A stretch of 7,366 nt of DNA, from positions 1 through 7,366 of the forward strand of contig JAEWPN010000234.1 in NCBI GenBank assembly GCA_023399455.1. Direction: 5' to 3'. Source of the DNA: Bacillota bacterium (GTDB taxonomy: Bacteria; Bacillota; Clostridia; Lachnospirales; Lachnospiraceae). Shown here in pieces: positions 1 through 5,975 of this stretch (the stretch's first letter is position 1; each line of letters begins with the position of its first letter). The notes under the pieces were generated by a model. The model was given only the letters and a program-made list of their open reading frames with translations, was not told the DNA's origin and made no database searches. Both the position numbers and the translations under genes were made by a program.

Positions 1-3
1 TTT

Positions 4-16
4 GTTATGCTATACT
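4..16 (+). promoter_or_regulatory. Probable extended -10 promoter of lexA
   Basis: TATACT at 11-16 is preceded by TATGC, which gives the extended -10 pattern TGnTATAAT with one mismatch in the hexamer. Transcription would start near position 23 and leave a leader of about 55 nt before the lexA ATG. The -35 region would lie left of the window edge, so the promoter is only half visible. No GAAC-N4-GTTC SOS box of the Gram-positive type is seen between here and the gene; one could lie further left. Confidence 0.45.
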
Positions 17-65
17 GAATCCAATAAAATAAATTTTATCGATAAAGATACTATTTCGAAGAAAC

Positions 66-71
66 GGGAGG
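66..71 (+). promoter_or_regulatory. Ribosome-binding site of lexA
   Basis: GGGAGG lies 6 nt before the ATG at 78. This fixes the lexA start at 78 and makes internal starts unnecessary. Confidence 0.85.
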
Positions 72-77
72 TCCAAT

Positions 78-695
78 ATGGGGTATGGTAAGATTACAAA
101 TAAACAAAAAGAAATTTTAGAATATATAAAGGAAATCATTTTAACTAGAGGTTATCCTCCGGCTGTTCGCGAGATTTGCGAAGCGGTCAACTTGAAATCC
201 ACTTCATCGGTACACTCGCACTTGGAAACCTTGGAGAAAAACGGATATATTAGAAGAGATCCTACGAAGCCGCGTGCGATCGAGATATGTGACGACAGCT
301 TTCAAATGGTTCGGACAGAAATGGTCAGCCTTCCGGTTATCGGTCAGGTGGCGGCTGGACAGCCGATTTTAGCAGAGGAAAATATTGAGAGCTACTTTCC
401 TGTTCCGGCGGATCTCGTACCCTCCGGAGAATCGTTCGTCTTAAAGGTAAAAGGAGATTCCATGATAAATGTAGGTATTTACAATGGCGATCAGATTTTC
501 GTCAATTCCTGCAATTCCGCTTCAAACGGTGAGATGATCGTGGCTCTTGTAGAGGATTCTGCTACTGTTAAGACCTTTTATAAGGAAAATGGTCATATCC
601 GTTTACAGCCGGAAAATGATTTTATGGACCCTATTATTGTGGATGATTGTCAGATTTTAGGTAAGGTATTCGGTGTGTTCCGTTTAATGAAATAA
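78..695 (+). CDS. lexA: LexA, SOS-response transcriptional repressor and autoprotease
   Basis: The 205-residue product has the normal LexA length and two-domain layout. Residues 1-70 form the winged-helix DNA-binding domain, with the typical [10 protein letters not shown] start and a recognition-helix stretch around [18 protein letters not shown]. Residues about 85-205 form the S24 peptidase domain. The autocleavage bond is Ala93-Gly94 (VAAG), the catalytic serine is Ser128 in KGDSM, and the general-base lysine is Lys165 in SATVK; all are intact, so the protein should be self-cleavable. LexA represses DNA-repair genes and is inactivated when RecA filaments on single-stranded DNA stimulate its cleavage. 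The ATG at 78 has a good ribosome-binding site 6 nt upstream. The gene appears monocistronic, with an upstream extended -10 and a strong terminator 18 nt after the stop. LexA normally represses itself, but no operator is visible in the short leader. Confidence 0.97.
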   Translation: MGYGKITNKQKEILEYIKEIILTRGYPPAVREICEAVNLKSTSSVHSHLETLEKNGYIRRDPTKPRAIEICDDSFQMVRTEMVSLPVIGQVAAGQPILAEENIESYFPVPADLVPSGESFVLKVKGDSMINVGIYNGDQIFVNSCNSASNGEMIVALVEDSATVKTFYKENGHIRLQPENDFMDPIIVDDCQILGKVFGVFRLMK

Positions 696-712
696 ATAAC
701 CGACAGTAAAAT

Positions 713-763
713 AAGAACGTTTTGTGAAGACGGCAGTTCCTTCGCAAGGCGTTCTTTGTTTTT
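713..763 (+). terminator. Rho-independent terminator of lexA
   Basis: Bases 713-729 pair with 740-756 over 17 positions, including three G-U pairs, around a 10-nt loop. The outer stem is AAGAACG/CGTTCTT. The 3' arm runs into the U-rich tail TTTGTTTTT ending at 763. The hairpin starts 18 nt after the lexA stop and insulates it from the next gene. Confidence 0.88.
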
Positions 764-802
764 ATAAGAAGACTTGGAATACAATAGAAAATCAATTAAG
801 AA

Positions 803-813
803 TGTGGTACGAT
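803..813 (+). promoter_or_regulatory. Possible extended -10 promoter of the acetyltransferase gene
   Basis: TGTGGTACGAT contains a TG extension one base before TACGAT (4 of 6 matches to TATAAT). It would start transcription near 820, about 45 nt before the ATG at 865. No good -35 hexamer is present at the right distance. An alternative is TTGTTT (756-761) with TACAAT (780-785), spaced 18 nt. A promoter is expected here because a terminator lies just upstream, but its exact position is uncertain. Confidence 0.35.
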
Positions 814-864
814 AGATATGGAAAAGTAACGAATGGTTTAACATTAAACCGAAAGGAACTATTT

Positions 865-1632
865 ATGACAAATCATGAAATCCTGCAAATTGCAATGCAG
901 CAATCGGCGATAGATAGCTATTGTCAAACTGATGATTTCCTTAGTACAGAAAATAAGGTCGTTATTTCCGGAAGACAAGCCGCCGCCAGGAAATATTTAG
1001 AACTGCCCTTTTACTGTGATTTGACTTCATATGGAAATAATATCGTCGCGTCTGTATCGGAGAGCCTGGTTGAAATTGTAAAAAACTATATAGATAAATA
1101 TCCTGCCGAACATTGCTTTGAAACGCCGAATCTGCTCGTTTTGATCGAAAAGCTTAAACCATTTGATTTAAATATTTGTTTTATGGCAGAATACTTTTTG
1201 CCGGATATAAGTATTATTAAACCACTTGCGTGTAAATATCAACTAAAAGTCATGCAGCCAATGGATTTTGACGACTGTTATTTACCTGAATGGAGCAATG
1301 CACTTTGTGAGAATCGAAAGCCTCTGGATGTATTAGCCGTGGGGGCATTCGAGAATGAAAAACTGGTTGGTCTTGCAGGATGTTCGGCAGATTGCGATAC
1401 CATGTGGCAAATAGGCGTTGATGTGCTGCCGGAGTATAGACATCAGGGCATAGCATCATCTCTTACTAGTACCCTTGCAGTTGAAATCCTCGATAGAAAA
1501 AAGGTTCCCTTTTATTGTTGTGCATGGTCAAATATAAAATCGGCTAAAAATGCAATAAGAAGCGGATTCCTGCCAACATGGGTACAAATCACCGCAAAGA
1601 AAAATGACTTCATTGACCGGTTGAATAAATAA
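865..1632 (+). CDS. GNAT-family N-acetyltransferase with an uncharacterised N-terminal half
   Basis: The 255-residue product carries a GNAT fold in its C-terminal half. Residues about 165-189 give strands beta3-beta4 (KLVGLAGCS, then WQIGVDVLP). The acetyl-CoA pyrophosphate loop is Arg192-x-x-Gly195-x-Ala197 in YRHQGIASSL. A late SNIKSAKNAIRSGF segment (222-235) is typical of motif B. Residues 1-120 show no motif I recognise. The protein has 11 cysteines, which is unusually many. The acceptor substrate is unknown; small molecules, antibiotics or protein N-termini are all possible. The start is placed at ATG 865 because AAAGGAA (852-858) lies 6 nt upstream. The reading frame is open back to a GTG at 724, but that lies inside the lexA terminator and has no ribosome-binding site. 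The gene stands alone, between the lexA terminator and a bidirectional terminator that begins at its stop codon. Confidence 0.84.
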   Translation: MTNHEILQIAMQQSAIDSYCQTDDFLSTENKVVISGRQAAARKYLELPFYCDLTSYGNNIVASVSESLVEIVKNYIDKYPAEHCFETPNLLVLIEKLKPFDLNICFMAEYFLPDISIIKPLACKYQLKVMQPMDFDDCYLPEWSNALCENRKPLDVLAVGAFENEKLVGLAGCSADCDTMWQIGVDVLPEYRHQGIASSLTSTLAVEILDRKKVPFYCCAWSNIKSAKNAIRSGFLPTWVQITAKKNDFIDRLNK

Positions 1633-1680
1633 ATTAAAATGGGGAGAGATTTATTCTAATCCCACCCCATTTTAATTTAT
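1629..1680. terminator. Bidirectional terminator between convergent genes
   Basis: Bases 1629-1644 (ATAAATTAAAATGGGG) pair perfectly with 1665-1680, giving a 16-bp stem with a 20-nt loop. The stem base is GGGG/CCCC next to the loop, with A/T-rich outer arms, so each strand reads a U-rich run after the G/C part. It overlaps the acetyltransferase stop codon (1630-1632) and lies 17 nt beyond the stop of the minus-strand kinase-like gene. It can therefore end both the plus-strand transcript and the long minus-strand operon. Confidence 0.88.
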
Positions 1681-1683
1681 AAA

Positions 1684-1713
1684 TCATGAGACCTCATCAG
1701 TCATGAAACCTCA
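1684..1713. repeat. Imperfect tandem direct repeat across a stop codon
   Basis: TCATGAGACCTCA (1684-1696) and TCATGAAACCTCA (1701-1713) match at 12 of 13 bases with a 17-bp period. The right copy encodes the last residues of the kinase-like protein and the left copy lies just after its stop codon (1697-1699). It looks like a small slippage duplication at the gene end. Confidence 0.7.
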
Positions 1714-2338
1714 CATCGATATACGACTTTATTTCCTCCACACATCGGTCGAAGCCTAGTTTAGAGCTGTCCAGACATAAATCGTAATTTCTGGCATCCG
1801 TCCACTCTCTTCCCGTGTAATACTTATAATATTCTGCTCTGCTTTTATCTATTTTGGCTATGTATTTTTCTAATTCCTTAGATGACATACTGACTTTTTT
1901 AGCGGCCTGTTCCATACAATAATCCTTTGGAGCGTGGATAAAAACGCTTAATACGTTATCGTTGTCTTTTAACACATAATCAGCGCAACGTCCGATAATG
2001 ACACAGGATTCATCCTCAGCAAGCTGCTTGATAATCTTTGCCTGATAATTAAATAAGTTGTTATCCGAGATAAAATCGTCGCTTTCCGGAGGAATCAGTT
2101 GTCCCGTATATACACTTTTGACTATCTTTAGCAGGTGGGTCATTTTTATCTTTTCATCAGCATTGACAAAAAGTCTTTCGTTTATGCCGCTTTCCTCTGA
2201 TGCCAGCTTAAGCAGTTCCCTGTCGTAATAGTGGACGTTTAAATCTTTGGACAGCATTTCCCCTATGGTACGTCCGCCGCTCCCATACTGTCTTGCAATT
2301 GTTATAACCACTTTCGAATTACAGCGTGATTTATTCAT
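1697..2338 (-). CDS. Cytidylate kinase-like family protein
   Basis: The 213-residue product matches the cytidylate kinase-like family (P-loop NTPase, nucleoside monophosphate kinase-like). The N-terminal phosphate-binding loop reads ARQYGSGGRTIG (residues 15-26), with Arg23 where classical P-loops have Lys, as I recall for this family. It is followed by HYYDRELL (36-43), IIGRCADYVL (114-123), and a C-terminal DKSRAEYYKYYTGREWTD segment with NYDLCLDSSKLG, which is the lid/NMP-binding pattern of the family. The chemistry would be phosphoryl transfer from ATP to an acceptor, but the true substrate is not established, and it should not be equated with the essential Cmk. The ATG is preceded by AGGAGG (2345-2350) at 6 nt. 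The gene starts 15 nt after livF and is the last gene of the transporter operon, ended by the hairpin at 1629-1680. Confidence 0.86.
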   Translation of the reverse strand: MNKSRCNSKVVITIARQYGSGGRTIGEMLSKDLNVHYYDRELLKLASEESGINERLFVNADEKIKMTHLLKIVKSVYTGQLIPPESDDFISDNNLFNYQAKIIKQLAEDESCVIIGRCADYVLKDNDNVLSVFIHAPKDYCMEQAAKKVSMSSKELEKYIAKIDKSRAEYYKYYTGREWTDARNYDLCLDSSKLGFDRCVEEIKSYIDVRFHD

Positions 2339-2353
2339 AGCCTGCCTCCTAAT

Positions 2354-3067
2354 TTACGCTTCGCCAAGATAAGCCTTTTTGATGGAATCATCGTTTAAAA
2401 GATTGCTTGCTTTTCCCTCCAGAACGATATCACCCGTTTCGAGCACGTAAGCACGGTCTGCGATGGAAAGTGCCTTCTTCGCATTCTGCTCCACCAAAAG
2501 AACCGTTGTACCGCTCTCGCTTACCTCTCTGATAATATCGAAAATCTCGTTCACAAAGATGGGCGATAGGCCCATGGAAGGTTCATCCATAAGAATAATT
2601 TTGGGATGTGACATAAGGGCTCTTCCCATAGCCAACATCTGCTGCTCTCCGCCGCTGAGTGTACCGGAAACCTGATTCTGGCGTTCCTCTAAGCGGGGAA
2701 ACCTTTTATAAACAGCCTTTAATGTTTCTTCGATTTCGCTTTTATCTTTACGCGTATAAGCACCCATTTTCAGATTCTGAAGCACTGTAAGCTCTGAGAA
2801 AACTCGTCTTCCTTCGGGCACATGGGCCATTCCCATAGATACGATTTTATATCCGGGAACCTTCGTTATATCCTGCCCTTCAAAGGTAATGCTTCCTGCT
2901 TTTGGGGAAAGCAACCCGGTTATCGTATGGAGGATAGTCGTCTTGCCCGCGCCGTTGGCGCCGATCAAAGCGATGACCTCGCCCTCGTTTACGTCGAAGG
3001 AAATACCTCTGATGGCTCGAATTACGCCGTAATACACTTCCAAATCCCTGATTTCAAGCATTGCCAT
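2354..3067 (-). CDS. livF: LivF-type ABC transporter ATP-binding protein
   Basis: The 237-residue product is a complete ABC ATPase of the branched-chain amino acid (HAAT) class. Walker A is GANGAGKT (36-43), the signature is LSGGEQ (137-142), and Walker B is IILMDEP, with Asp161 and the catalytic Glu162. The Q-loop region reads VPEGRRVF (83-90), with Glu85 in the usual Gln position. The switch position reads LVEQN, with Gln194 in place of the usual His. Both substitutions are hallmarks of LivF rather than defects. The protein pairs with LivG on the cytoplasmic face of LivHM and powers import by ATP hydrolysis. The ATG at 3067 is preceded by AGGAGGAGA (3076-3084), which overlaps the livG stop codon; the two genes are 15 nt apart and probably translationally coupled. 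A start two codons later (Met3) cannot be excluded. Confidence 0.95.
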   Translation of the reverse strand: MAMLEIRDLEVYYGVIRAIRGISFDVNEGEVIALIGANGAGKTTILHTITGLLSPKAGSITFEGQDITKVPGYKIVSMGMAHVPEGRRVFSELTVLQNLKMGAYTRKDKSEIEETLKAVYKRFPRLEERQNQVSGTLSGGEQQMLAMGRALMSHPKIILMDEPSMGLSPIFVNEIFDIIREVSESGTTVLLVEQNAKKALSIADRAYVLETGDIVLEGKASNLLNDDSIKKAYLGEA

Positions 3068-3082
3068 TTTACCTATCTCCTC

Positions 3083-3841
3083 CTATTCTCCAAGATATGC
3101 TGTAATTACTTGAGGATCGTTGAGCACCGTTCCTGTTTTACCTTGTGTAAGAACGCGGCCGAAATTGAGTACCGTAAGCTCTTCACAAATACCGGAAACT
3201 AATTTCATATCGTGCTCTATCAATAAAATGGTCATTTTGAATTCATCTCTTACAAAACGAATTGTGTCCATCAACTCTCCGGTTTCGTTCGGGTTCATAC
3301 CTGCCGCAGGCTCATCGAGAAGCAATAGCTTTGGATTCGTTGCCAGCGCTCTGGCAATTTCTAATTTGCGCTGCTTTCCATAAGGGAGATTTGAAGCCAG
3401 ATAATCGGCTTCCTTATCCAGGTCGAAGACCTTCAAAAGCTCCATAGCCCGCTCGTTCATCTCTTTTTCCACCCTGAAATAGGAAGGAAGCCTGAGAATT
3501 CCCTCTATTGCCGAATAATGATAATTGTTATGAAGTCCTGCTTTCACGTTATCCAATACCGATAACGCTTTAAAGAGCCGGATATTTTGAAATGTTCTGG
3601 CGATGCCGGCCTTATTGATATCCATGGTTTTTAAGCCTGTGATATCTTTATCATCCAATTTGATAATCCCCTCATTGGGTTTATATACACCTGTCAGGAG
3701 ATTGAATACTGTAGTTTTTCCGGCGCCGTTAGGCCCGATAAGACCGTATAACTGCCCTTCCGTTACTTCGATATTAAAATCGTCCACCGCTCTCAGTCCG
3801 CCAAAAGAAATGGTTAAATTTTTTATTTCCAGTAATGCCAT
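3083..3841 (-). CDS. livG: LivG-type ABC transporter ATP-binding protein
   Basis: The 252-residue product is the second ATPase of the importer. Walker A is GPNGAGKT (36-43), the Q-loop is ARTFQNIRLF with Gln85, the signature is the LivG-style LPYGKQRKLEIARAL (from 152), and Walker B is KLLLLDEP with Asp176 and Glu177. The switch histidine is His210 in LLIEHDM. The insertion after the Q-loop (about 103-128) and the C-terminal TVLNDPQVITAYLGE tail are typical of the LivG/BCA_ABC_TP_C type. It is expected to form a heterodimer with LivF under the LivHM permease. The ATG lies only 2 nt after the livM stop, with AAGGAGGT (3851-3858) 9 nt upstream inside the livM end, so translation is likely coupled. 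Confidence 0.95.
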   Translation of the reverse strand: MALLEIKNLTISFGGLRAVDDFNIEVTEGQLYGLIGPNGAGKTTVFNLLTGVYKPNEGIIKLDDKDITGLKTMDINKAGIARTFQNIRLFKALSVLDNVKAGLHNNYHYSAIEGILRLPSYFRVEKEMNERAMELLKVFDLDKEADYLASNLPYGKQRKLEIARALATNPKLLLLDEPAAGMNPNETGELMDTIRFVRDEFKMTILLIEHDMKLVSGICEELTVLNFGRVLTQGKTGTVLNDPQVITAYLGE

Positions 3842-3843
3842 GG

Positions 3844-4935
3844 CTATTTAACCTCCTTTTCTTTGGAAAGCCTCTTAGGGAAATATTTCTCTCTCATGCG
3901 CTCTTTCCATTCAATCGCTTTCGGACTCCAGTTAAATAACATCATAGCGATCAATACAATCGCGTAAATGAGCATTCGATAATCACTTAAGCCTCTTAAA
4001 AGCTCCGGCAATAAGGTGAGTACGATTGCCGAAATGATAGAGCCTCTGATGTTCCCGATGCCGCCAAGTACTACGAACACAAGAATCATAATAGACATAT
4101 TGTAGCCGAAATTCTTGGGAAGTGCGGTAAGCGTGGATAAATTGTGGGCATACAGTGCCCCTGCAACGCCTGCAATAGCCGCGGATATGGAAAACGCCAT
4201 CAATTTATATTTTGTAATATTGATTCCGATGGATTCAGCAGCAATGCGGTTGTCGCGGATGGACATGATTGCCCGCCCGTCTCTCGAATGAATCAGATTC
4301 AGTATGATAACCAAAGATAAGAATATCAGAAGAACTCCTACGGTAAAGCTGGCATCGTGGGGAGTTCCGGTAATACCCTGCGCACCGTTTACGATAATCT
4401 CTCCTTCCGCGTCCATATTCAGGGAAAGAAAATCCTTCATGGAGAAATGAAAGCCATTCTTATCTCTTCCTATATACATAACATTTACAAGGTTCTTAAT
4501 GATTTCTCCGAAGGCTAAAGTAACGATAGCCAGATAGTCACCCTTCAGCCTAAGAACCGGGATACCGATTAAGATGCCGAAGATACCTGCCACAACAGCC
4601 CCGATAAGAAGCGCGATGATGAAACGCACTCCGTCCGGCATAGAGCCGTCCACACACTTCGAGAAAAATGCACCGGCAAAGGCACCTACGCACATGAAGC
4701 CGGCATGTCCCAAGCTAAGTTCACCTAAAATGCCTACAGTTAAATTAAGGGATATAGCTAACATCACATAGATGCAAAGAGGAACCAAAAGGCCTTCCAT
4801 CAGACTGGATATATTGCCGGTAACTAATAATAGCTGAACTGCAATATATAACACCAGTACTATTGCATAAGTGATAAAATTATTTTTTGTTATTTTGTTT
4901 AATTTTTTGGGATGTATCCTGGATATTTTATTCAT
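3844..4935 (-). CDS. livM: LivM-type ABC transporter permease
   Basis: The 363-residue product is an integral membrane permease of the BPD_transp_2 family. A basic cytoplasmic N-terminus (1-19) is followed by about eight to ten hydrophobic segments, roughly at 20-40, 47-70, 78-92, 104-128, 134-147, 197-216, 245-263, 277-296, 300-311 and 320-336. The LivM signature GELSLGHAGFMCVGAF lies at 71-86. The cytoplasmic loop RAIMSIRDNRIAAESIGIN (221-239) is the coupling segment that contacts the ATPase. A polar stretch at about 155-195 is probably extracytoplasmic and is longer than in many relatives. The charged C-terminal tail (340-363) is cytoplasmic. It pairs with LivH to form the pore. ATG 4935 follows the livH stop by 9 nt, with a modest AAGGTG ribosome-binding site that overlaps that stop. 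Confidence 0.94.
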   Translation of the reverse strand: MNKISRIHPKKLNKITKNNFITYAIVLVLYIAVQLLLVTGNISSLMEGLLVPLCIYVMLAISLNLTVGILGELSLGHAGFMCVGAFAGAFFSKCVDGSMPDGVRFIIALLIGAVVAGIFGILIGIPVLRLKGDYLAIVTLAFGEIIKNLVNVMYIGRDKNGFHFSMKDFLSLNMDAEGEIIVNGAQGITGTPHDASFTVGVLLIFLSLVIILNLIHSRDGRAIMSIRDNRIAAESIGINITKYKLMAFSISAAIAGVAGALYAHNLSTLTALPKNFGYNMSIMILVFVVLGGIGNIRGSIISAIVLTLLPELLRGLSDYRMLIYAIVLIAMMLFNWSPKAIEWKERMREKYFPKRLSKEKEVK

Positions 4936-4944
4936 GGCAGCACC

Positions 4945-5829
4945 TTACACTTTCTCCTGTATTTTCTTTCCTAAAATACCGGTAGGCTTTACGAGAAGGA
5001 CGATGATCAATACTGCAAAAACAATAGCGTCCGCCATTTGAGAGGAAATATAAGCCTTTCCCAAAATCTCGATAATACCTAATAAAATACCGCCGATCAT
5101 AGCGCCGGGAACGGAGCCGATTCCTCCGAATACTGCGGCAACAAACGCCTTAATACCGGGCATTGCCCCTGTATAGGGCGTCAGAGACGGATATGCGGAG
5201 CATAAGAGAACACCCGCTACAGCGGCTAACGCGGAGCCGATGGCGAAGGTAAGCGCTATCGTCTTGTTCACATTGATACCCATTAGAGATGCTGCGCCTT
5301 TATCTTCGGATACGGCTAACATCGCTTGTCCCGCTTTCGTCTTATTTATGAATAAGGTAAGCAAAATCATAACTACGATTCCTACCACAATGGTCACAAT
5401 TGTTTCTCCTGAAATCACCATATTGCCATCCGCTAATTTCAGCGGGCTGATAGTAACTATAGAAGTAAAAGATTTAGTATTGGCTCCGAAAATGATCAAT
5501 GCCAAGTTCTGGAGCAGGTAGCTGACGCCGATAGCTGTAATCAGAACAGCTAAGGGAGAAGCTGCATTACGAAGCGGTTTATATGCAACCCGTTCAATCG
5601 TTATACCGAATACGGTACAAACGATAATTGCAATTGCTAAGCCGAGAGCAGGCGGCAGGCTAAGGGTACTTACTATGGTAAATACGGTAAAAGCCCCCAC
5701 CATAATTACATCGCCATGGGCAAAATTAAGCATCTTTGCAATGCCGTAAACCATCGTATAGCCAAGCGCAATAATCGCATATACACTGCCGAGACTGATG
5801 CCGTTGATTAAATAAGAAATAAAACTCAT
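4945..5829 (-). CDS. livH: LivH-type ABC transporter permease
   Basis: The product, 294 residues from the chosen start, is the first permease of the importer (BPD_transp_2 family). It has about eight hydrophobic segments and the LivH signature GYTMVYGIAKMLNFAHGD (23-40). The ATPase-coupling loop is KTKAGQAMLAVSEDKGAASL (163-182), followed by MGINV. The KPTGILGKK C-terminus is also typical. I place the start at ATG 5829, because GAGGTG (5836-5841) sits 6 nt upstream as the ribosome-binding site. A GTG three codons earlier (5838) is in frame but is itself part of that site. The gene heads the livHMGF-kinase operon and has its own promoter at 5870-5898, just beyond the livJ terminator. Confidence 0.94.
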   Translation of the reverse strand: MSFISYLINGISLGSVYAIIALGYTMVYGIAKMLNFAHGDVIMVGAFTVFTIVSTLSLPPALGLAIAIIVCTVFGITIERVAYKPLRNAASPLAVLITAIGVSYLLQNLALIIFGANTKSFTSIVTISPLKLADGNMVISGETIVTIVVGIVVMILLTLFINKTKAGQAMLAVSEDKGAASLMGINVNKTIALTFAIGSALAAVAGVLLCSAYPSLTPYTGAMPGIKAFVAAVFGGIGSVPGAMIGGILLGIIEILGKAYISSQMADAIVFAVLIIVLLVKPTGILGKKIQEKV

Positions 5830-5835
5830 AAGAAA

Positions 5836-5841
5836 CACCTC
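5836..5841 (-). promoter_or_regulatory. Ribosome-binding site that decides the livH start
   Basis: GAGGTG on the minus strand lies 6 nt before ATG 5829. The upstream in-frame GTG (5836-5838) is part of this site, so it is unlikely to be the initiation codon. Confidence 0.75.
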
Positions 5842-5869
5842 TTCGTATTTTTATACACCGTGAGATTAG

Positions 5870-5898
5870 ATTATAACATTAATCGTCCATGCGCGCAA
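5870..5898 (-). promoter_or_regulatory. Promoter of the livHMGF-kinase operon
   Basis: On the minus strand a perfect TATAAT (5870-5875) is preceded by TGT, an extended -10. TTGCGC (5893-5898) lies 17 nt upstream as a weak -35 with 3 of 6 matches. Transcription would begin near 5863, giving a leader of about 33 nt before the livH ATG. It sits just downstream of the livJ terminator, so livH does not depend on readthrough. Confidence 0.7.
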
Positions 5899-5910
5899 GG
5901 AAATGAAACA

Positions 5911-5957
5911 AAAACAAAGGGATACTAAAGCGCATTAGCTGCGCTTTATAGTATCCC
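5911..5957 (-). terminator. Rho-independent terminator of livJ
   Basis: On the minus strand GGGATACT and AAAGCGC (5957-5941, with a two-base AT bulge) pair with GCGCTTT and AGTATCCC (5933-5919), leaving a loop of about 5-7 nt. The hairpin is followed by TTTGTTTTTG, a U-rich tail that is present only on the minus strand. It begins 18 nt after the livJ stop. It should reduce or stop transcription before livH. Confidence 0.87.
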
Positions 5958-5975
5958 TCTTTGGCTACTTCATTA

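Noticed and set aside
715..754. GAAC and GTTC elements downstream of lexA considered as an SOS box
   Set aside because: The halves (GAACG at 715-719, CGTTC at 750-754; also GTTC at 736-739) are too far apart for a LexA site and are explained by the terminator stem.
650..844. 64-codon open frame on the minus strand between lexA and the acetyltransferase gene
   Set aside because: It crosses the lexA terminator hairpin and the lexA 3' end, and the composition is that of AT-rich non-coding DNA.
2454..2823. LivF lacks the usual Q-loop glutamine and H-loop histidine
   Set aside because: Glu at the Q-loop (PEGR) and Gln at the switch (VEQN) are normal for LivF proteins, so this is not a sign of an inactive ATPase.
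2822..3202. 126-codon open frame on the plus strand across the livF/livG junction
   Set aside because: It is opposite two strongly conserved ATPase genes, has no motif, and has no promoter or ribosome-binding site.
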